In this document: piece by piece, positions 59,427-64,000 of the stretch
Numbering within the stretch: position 1 is the stretch's first letter
Layout of the letters: every line of letters starts with the position of its first letter
Source: Streptomyces sp. AC555_RSS877
GTDB lineage: Bacteria > Actinomycetota > Actinomycetes > Streptomycetales > Streptomycetaceae
Reading direction: 5' to 3'
Assembly: GCF_019049245.1 (NCBI RefSeq)
Contig: NZ_JAGMUK010000038.1
Coordinates: forward strand, 72,287-136,286
DNA length: 64,000 nt
Program-made: the position numbers and the translations under genes
The notes under the pieces: generated by a model
What the model was told of the DNA's origin: nothing
What the model saw: only the letters and a program-made list of their open reading frames with translations
Database searches by the model: none

Positions 59427-60581
59427 GTGTCGCACGACCTGCTGCCCGTCACCGTGCTGTCCGGGTTCCTCGGCGCGGGCAAGACCACGCTCCTCAACCA
59501 CGTGCTCACCAATCGGCAGGGCCTGCGCGTCGCGGTCATCGTGAACGACATGAGCGAGGTCAACATCGACGCGGCCCTGGTGCGCGGCGGTCAGGCGGCG
59601 CTCTCACGGACCGAGGAACGCCTGGTCGAGATGACCAACGGCTGCATCTGCTGCACCCTGCGCGACGACCTGCTGGAGGAGGTCGACCGGCTGGCCCGCG
59701 AGGACCGCTTCGACCACCTGCTGATCGAGTCCAGCGGAATCTCCGAACCCATGCCGGTGGCGGCCACCTTCGCCTTCGCCCGCGACGACGGCGTCACCCT
59801 CGGGGAGGTCGCCCGCCTGGACACGATGGTCACGGTCGTGGACGCCGCGAACTTCCTGCCCGAGCTGGCGACCGGCGACGAACTCGCCGAGCGCGGACTC
59901 GCGCCCTTCGAGGACGACGAGCGCACGGTCAGTGACCTGCTGGTGGACCAGGTCGAGTTCGCCGACGTCATCGTGCTGAACAAGCTCGACCTCGTCGACG
60001 AGGAGTCCGCGGCCCGGCTCAGGGCGGCGCTCGGCCGCCTCAACCCGGTCGCCCGGATCGTCCCGGCGACGGACGGGCGTGTCGACCTGGGGGAGGTCCT
60101 GGGAACCGGTCTGTTCGACCTGGAGCGGGCCCAGCAGGCGCCGGGCTGGGTGCGGGAGCTCAACGGCGAGCACGTGCCGGAGACCGAGGAGTACGGGGTG
60201 TCCTCCACCGTCTTCCGCTCCGAACTCCCCTTCCATCCCCCCCGGTTGTGGGACTTCGTGGTCGAGGAGCTGGACAGCGGCACGTACGGGAGGATTTTGC
60301 GGTCGAAGGGTTTCTTCACCCTGTCCAGCCGCCCGCACGTGACGGGCCTGTGGTCGCAGGCCGGCTCGGTGGCCCGGTTCGAGCCGTCCGCCGCCCGCGA
60401 CCACGACGCCCCCCACGCGCAGGAACTGGTCTTCATCGGCACCCGGTTGGACGCCGACGCGCTCCGGGCCGCCCTCACCGCCTGCCTCCTGCGCCCGGCC
60501 GAACCCGCTCCCCAGGCGGATCCGTTCCCCGCCTGGGACACCTACGGCATCGACGAGGCCTGCGACCACTCCGAGGCGTAG
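59427..60581 (+). CDS. CobW/COG0523 GTPase, putative zinc metallochaperone
   Basis: A 384-residue G3E GTPase. GFLGAGKTT (residues 13-21) is the P-loop, CICC at 73-76 is the metal motif GCxCC of zinc chaperones (ZigA/YciC type), and NKLD provides guanine specificity. A CobW C-terminal domain follows. GTG 59427 is 5 bases after the L32 stop, so both are one Zur-regulated transcript. It probably delivers zinc to essential proteins when zinc is scarce. Confidence 0.92.
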   Translation: MSHDLLPVTVLSGFLGAGKTTLLNHVLTNRQGLRVAVIVNDMSEVNIDAALVRGGQAALSRTEERLVEMTNGCICCTLRDDLLEEVDRLAREDRFDHLLIESSGISEPMPVAATFAFARDDGVTLGEVARLDTMVTVVDAANFLPELATGDELAERGLAPFEDDERTVSDLLVDQVEFADVIVLNKLDLVDEESAARLRAALGRLNPVARIVPATDGRVDLGEVLGTGLFDLERAQQAPGWVRELNGEHVPETEEYGVSSTVFRSELPFHPPRLWDFVVEELDSGTYGRILRSKGFFTLSSRPHVTGLWSQAGSVARFEPSAARDHDAPHAQELVFIGTRLDADALRAALTACLLRPAEPAPQADPFPAWDTYGIDEACDHSEA

Positions 60582-61255
60582 AGGAGGCCGCGTACCTTGC
60601 GCAGCCACGCCTCGACGGCCGCCTCCCCGGGCTGCTCGGGCAGCACGGTGGGCGTCTCGTCGAAGGCCGCCTCGTAGTGCCGGAGCAGGGGCAGCGCGGC
60701 CGACGGATCGGCGGCGACGCGCTCGCCGAAGGCGTGGTACTCCTCGGGATTCTCGACGCGGATCTCCAGTCGGCCGGTGGTGTACAGCACCAGGCCCTGG
60801 TGGCACAGCCGCTTCAGGTGCCGGGCGTGCTTCGCGGTGCGCCTGCGGCTGTCCGCGGGGAACGAGCCGTCGCCGCGGCCCTCGAGCCGCCGGAACTGCT
60901 GGGTGGCGTAGCCGAGGTAGGCGTCCCGGACGCGCTTGGCGCTCAGGAACGACGTGCGGATGCCGATCAGTTCCTCACCGAGAGGGGTGCGGACCTCGTA
61001 CAGGTCGTCCGGGAGCCACACCAGTTCCATGGCGGTCGGGTTGCCGCCCAGGGCGAGCCGGCACCACTTGGCGGCCTCGTGCAGGGTGCGGTCCGGTGCT
61101 GTGGTGACGTGGGACTCCTTCGGCCCGCGCAGGCCGTGCAGCTCCACGGTGGGTACGGCGAAGAGGCCGAGACGGTCGACGTCGGAACCGGCGTGGGCGA
61201 GGCCGTACGCGGTGGAACCGACGATGCCGGACAGCAGGATGTTCGGGACGGTCAC
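60542..61255 (-). CDS. RlaP-type DNA polymerase beta superfamily nucleotidyltransferase
   Basis: A 237-residue protein of the COG3541 group. The nucleotidyltransferase signature GSTAYGLAHAGSDVDRLGLF and a later helical part (ELVWLPDDLYEVRTPLGEELIGIRTSFLS) are evident. Roles proposed for the family include RNA repair; none is proven. GTG 61255 follows GAAAGG. Its 3' end overlaps the convergent cobW gene by 40 bases, so transcripts will be antisense there. Confidence 0.85.
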   Translation of the reverse strand: MTVPNILLSGIVGSTAYGLAHAGSDVDRLGLFAVPTVELHGLRGPKESHVTTAPDRTLHEAAKWCRLALGGNPTAMELVWLPDDLYEVRTPLGEELIGIRTSFLSAKRVRDAYLGYATQQFRRLEGRGDGSFPADSRRRTAKHARHLKRLCHQGLVLYTTGRLEIRVENPEEYHAFGERVAADPSAALPLLRHYEAAFDETPTVLPEQPGEAAVEAWLRKVRGLLYASEWSQASSMP

Positions 61256-61444
61256 GGTCGGCCGCCTTTCGGGGTGCGTGGCTGTGCGGACGAGCGGCCG
61301 CCGCGGAGACGTCTCCATTGTGATGACCTGCGAGGTCGTGGTCATCCGGTTTTCCGGGGACCGGCGGACCATGTGAGGGCGATCCCCCGAGCCCTCCCTT
61401 CCCGCACCGCACCACTGCCGGGACGGAGCAGTCGCCGGCCGCGC

Positions 61445-61774
61445 TCAGTCGTCGCGGTCCACCCACTCCAAAGCCATCGCGCGGACGACGTCGAGAGCCG
61501 AGGTGTCGGCGTCGACAGCGTCGTACGCGGCGGCGAGCTGGAGAAAAGCCGCCGCGAATCCGCCGGTCAGCAGGGCGATCCGGTCCTGTGCCCTGCCCAG
61601 GGTGATCGCCGCGGCCTCCTCCGCCGACACCCCCGTGGGCAACTCCCCGTCAAGACGGGCGAGCTCGTCCATCAGCAGCGACAACCGGTCCGGCTCACCG
61701 TCCCACGGCTCCTCGGGCATCAGGGTCAGCGCCAGGATTCCCGCGACCAGCCGCCAGATATCGCTCTTCTTCAT
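61445..61774 (-). CDS. Hypothetical protein
   Basis: A 109-residue helical, acidic protein (MKKSDIWRLVAGILALTLMP, GVSAEEAAAITLGRAQDRIALLTGGFAAAFLQLAAAYDAV). No known motif. The N-terminal helix is mildly hydrophobic but not a convincing signal. ATG 61774 and ATG 61783 are possible starts. Function unknown; monocistronic. Confidence 0.6.
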   Translation of the reverse strand: MKKSDIWRLVAGILALTLMPEEPWDGEPDRLSLLMDELARLDGELPTGVSAEEAAAITLGRAQDRIALLTGGFAAAFLQLAAAYDAVDADTSALDVVRAMALEWVDRDD

Positions 61775-62177
61775 GCACAGCATGGTGCCCGACCCGCCCG
61801 CTCGTGCCGCACCGGGACCTACCACTGCTGCAACACGCAACCGCAGACGGCACCGCGGCTCGTCCTCCAAAGATCACACCGTGCGCGGGAATCCGGGCGT
61901 AGCGGCCCGCATCGGAATATCGACGGCCTCGTACGGCGTCAGAACTACGTGATCCGACAGGTACGCGACCGCGAGCCGGACGATCCGTTCGCTCGAGCCC
62001 TGCGGCGGAACCACGGAGAACCGGCGGGCCGAGGGAACGCGAGCGGCAGCGGCGTTCGCCCTGGTGGCGGAGAAGGTCCACCAGCCGCAGCGACAGCTCA
62101 CGCGGATCATGGAAACCGCAGAGGAGATCAGCAAGGTGACCGCCGAGTCGACGAAGTCCAGTCCCACCGGAGAAACC
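61775..62177. other. Spacer; plus-strand frame continuous with the LLM gene
   Basis: The frame of the downstream LLM gene is open back to 61953 and has coding-like G/C third positions over ALVAEKVHQPQRQLTRIMET and its neighbours. It may be an N-terminal extension or the end of a lost gene. Nothing else is evident. Confidence 0.35.
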
Positions 62178-63224
62178 ATGGCGAGCCAGCAGGATCGCGA
62201 CGCTCGACAGGACCAGGGCTCTCGTACGGAAGCGGCCCGCTTCTCCGTCCTCGACCGTTCCCGCACCCGGGAGGGCCACACGGACGCCGAGGCGCTGCGC
62301 GACACCGTGCGGCTGGCGCGGGAGCTGGAAGGGCTCGGCTATCACCGCTTCTGGGTGTCGGAACATCACGGGGTGCCCGGGGTCGCCGGTTCGGCGCCGA
62401 CCGTGCTGGCCGCCGCCGTGGCCGCCGCGACGCGGACGATCCGGGTCGGCACCGGCGGCGTGATGCTGCCCAACCACCAACCGCTCGTCGTGGCCGAGCA
62501 GTTCGGCGTACTGGAGTCCCTTTTCCCCGGGCGGATCGACATGGGGCTCGGCCGCTCGGTGGGCTTCACGGACGGGGTGCGCAAGGCGCTCGGGCGGGAC
62601 AAGGACGTCGCCGAGGACTTCGCGGGGCAGCTGGAGGAGCTGCTCGGCTGGTTCCGGGGCGCGTCCCCGACGGGCGTGCACGCGCGGCCCTCGGAGGGCC
62701 TGACCGTGCCGCCGTTCGTGCTGGCCATGGGCGAGGGCGCGACGATCGCGGCCCGTGCCGGGCTGCCGATGGTGATCGGCGACCTCCGCAACCGCGAGAA
62801 GATGCGGCGCGGCATCGACCACTACCGCACCCACTTCCGTCCCTCGCCGTGGGCGCCGGAGCCGTACGTCGTCGTCTCCGGCACGATCGCGGTGGCCGCC
62901 ACCCCGCAGGAGGCCCGGCGGCTGCTGGTCCCCGAGGCCTGGTCGATGGCGTACTCGCGCACGCACGGCACCTTCCCGCCCCTGCCGCCGGCCGAGCGCG
63001 TGGAGGCATTGACGATGAACGCCAAGGAGCGCGGCCTCTACGAGTCGGGCCTCGCCGGGCACCTCGCCGGCACCGAGGAACAGGTCGCGCACGAGCTGGT
63101 GACCCTGCTGAAGGAGACGGGAGCCCAGGAGGTGCTGGTGACCACCAGCACGTACGACCGCGAGGCCCTGCTCGACTCCTACCGCCGGCTGGCCCGGATC
63201 ATCACCGGCGTCCCGCTCGCATAG
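62178..63224 (+). CDS. LLM-class flavin-dependent oxidoreductase
   Basis: A 348-residue luciferase-like monooxygenase (MsnO8/F420- or FMN-type). The standard N-terminus FSVLDRSRTREG is followed by HRFWVSEHHGVPGVAGSAPTV, VGTGGVMLPNHQPLVVAEQF and LGRSVGF. I start at ATG 62178 with GGAGA upstream, which adds about 25 residues before the family core; GTG 62064 is further upstream in frame. Substrate unknown. Confidence 0.88.
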   Translation: MASQQDRDARQDQGSRTEAARFSVLDRSRTREGHTDAEALRDTVRLARELEGLGYHRFWVSEHHGVPGVAGSAPTVLAAAVAAATRTIRVGTGGVMLPNHQPLVVAEQFGVLESLFPGRIDMGLGRSVGFTDGVRKALGRDKDVAEDFAGQLEELLGWFRGASPTGVHARPSEGLTVPPFVLAMGEGATIAARAGLPMVIGDLRNREKMRRGIDHYRTHFRPSPWAPEPYVVVSGTIAVAATPQEARRLLVPEAWSMAYSRTHGTFPPLPPAERVEALTMNAKERGLYESGLAGHLAGTEEQVAHELVTLLKETGAQEVLVTTSTYDREALLDSYRRLARIITGVPLA

Positions 63225-63227
63225 AAT
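63222..63227 (+). promoter_or_regulatory. -10 element before the uvrA-like gene
   Basis: TAGAAT overlaps the stop codon of the LLM gene and lies 51 bases before the uvrA-like start. A -35 hexamer is not obvious. Confidence 0.4.
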
Positions 63228-63278
63228 CGCGGCGTTTGTCCTTACACCGCCAGGCGCCATCTCGTACGGAGCTCCACC

Positions 63279-64000
63279 ATGTCCGATCCGCACGACCCGT
63301 ACGTCCGTGTTCGCGGCGCCCGGGAGCACAACCTCAAGGGTGTGGACGTCGACATCCCGCGGGATGTGCTGGCCGTGTTCACCGGCGTGTCCGGTTCGGG
63401 GAAGTCGTCGCTGGCGTTCGGCACGATCTACGCGGAGGCACAGCGGCGCTACTTCGAGTCGGTCGCGCCGTACGCGCGCCGGCTGATCCACCAGGTGGGA
63501 GCGCCGAAGGTGGGGGAGATCACCGGTCTGCCGCCCGCGATCTCGCTGCAGCAGCGCCGCTCGGCGCCGACGTCACGCTCGTCCGTCGGCACGGTCACCA
63601 ACCTCTCCAACTCCCTGCGGATGCTGTTCTCCCGGGCCGGCGACTACCCGCCGGGCGCCGGGCGGCTCGACTCGGACGCCTTCTCCCCCAACACGGCGGT
63701 CGGGGCCTGTCCTCAGTGCCACGGACTCGGCCGAGTGCACCGTACGACCGAGGAGTCGCTGGTCCCCGACCCGGCGCTGTCGATCCGCGAAGGTGCGATC
63801 GCCGCGTGGCCGGGCGCCTGGCAGGGCAAGAACCTGCGGGACATCCTCGACGCGCTGGGATACGAGGTGGACCGCCCGTGGCGCGACCTGCCCGCCGAGC
63901 AGCGGGAGTGGATCCTGTTCACGGACGAGCAGCCGGTCGTCACCGTGCATCCGGTCCGGGATGCGGAGCGCATCCAACGGCCGTACCAGGGCACGTACAT
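63279..64000 (+). CDS. UvrA-like excinuclease subunit, partial (5' end only)
   Basis: The first 240 codons of a large ABC-type DNA-repair ATPase that continues past the window. VRGAREHNLKGVDVDIPRD is the UvrA N-terminus, GVSGSGKSS (residues 36-44) the first Walker A, and CPQCHGLGRVH a zinc-finger half. The insertion domain looks shorter than in UvrA proper, so UvrA2 (linked to tolerance of DNA-binding drugs) is my first choice. GGAG precedes ATG 63279. Confidence 0.88.
   Translation, partial: MSDPHDPYVRVRGAREHNLKGVDVDIPRDVLAVFTGVSGSGKSSLAFGTIYAEAQRRYFESVAPYARRLIHQVGAPKVGEITGLPPAISLQQRRSAPTSRSSVGTVTNLSNSLRMLFSRAGDYPPGAGRLDSDAFSPNTAVGACPQCHGLGRVHRTTEESLVPDPALSIREGAIAAWPGAWQGKNLRDILDALGYEVDRPWRDLPAEQREWILFTDEQPVVTVHPVRDAERIQRPYQGTY

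Overview
The window reads as a linear stretch of a Streptomyces-type actinomycete chromosome. GC content is very high with strong G/C at third codon positions, GTG starts are common, several genes look leaderless with a -10 close to the start codon, and there are many secreted hydrolases, LacI/TetR/LysR/MarR regulators and an ergothioneine operon. I see no transposase, phage gene, CRISPR array, tRNA or rRNA. Most genes are ordinary chromosomal ones; the less explained material lies in regulatory sites and intergenic repeats.

Layout. 0.1-5.0 kb: TPR protein, PepSY membrane protein, peptide deformylase, disulfide-reductase-like flavoprotein and thioredoxin. 5.0-9.5 kb, minus strand: an aromatic-acid block (TetR, LacI, 4-hydroxybenzoate 3-monooxygenase pobA, aldehyde dehydrogenase), with the TetR gene divergent from an FMN reductase across two palindromes. 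10-17.7 kb: LysR, small zinc-ribbon protein, TerC, HSL-type esterase, a 15-bp degenerate repeat tract, a PucR-type regulator, MarR plus CaiB CoA-transferase, and an FGE-like protein. 17.7-25.7 kb: secreted metzincin, secreted protein, PL3 pectate lyase, an LCP gene with a wrecked N-terminus, an AlaDH/PNT-fold dehydrogenase, a hairpin-rich spacer with a 25-codon ORF, fatty acid desaturase, and a DUF2975/HTH pair.

25.8-33.3 kb: a ~51-bp degenerate repeat, MFS exporter, aminoglycoside/lincosamide-type nucleotidyltransferase, Tat-exported PhoD phosphatase, secreted S1 protease with a chitin-binding tail, a class C beta-lactamase-like hydrolase and its overlapping partner. 33.4-40 kb: BlaI/CopY repressor with M56 protease, NlpC/P60 hydrolase, a DUF5134 membrane protein with a Met/His-rich loop, then a CsoR-type operator, copZ and copA. 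The order suggests a metal/envelope-stress regulon. 40-47.4 kb: a fructose/ribose-type ABC transporter (binding protein, permease, ATPase), PfkB kinase and LacI regulator under paired 14-bp operators, and a GH43/AbfB glycosidase.

47.5-64 kb: amidase, NfeD-like plus flotillin, orphan PemK-like protein, egtABCD (ergothioneine), dodecin, HAD phosphatase, PL9 pectate lyase, 2Fe-2S ferredoxin-like protein, a Zur-type box in front of Cys-free ribosomal protein L32 and a CobW GTPase (zinc-starvation response), RlaP-type nucleotidyltransferase, LLM flavin oxidoreductase, and the 5' end of a UvrA-like gene that runs off the window.

All calls are from reading motifs, frames and neighbours; no database search was possible.
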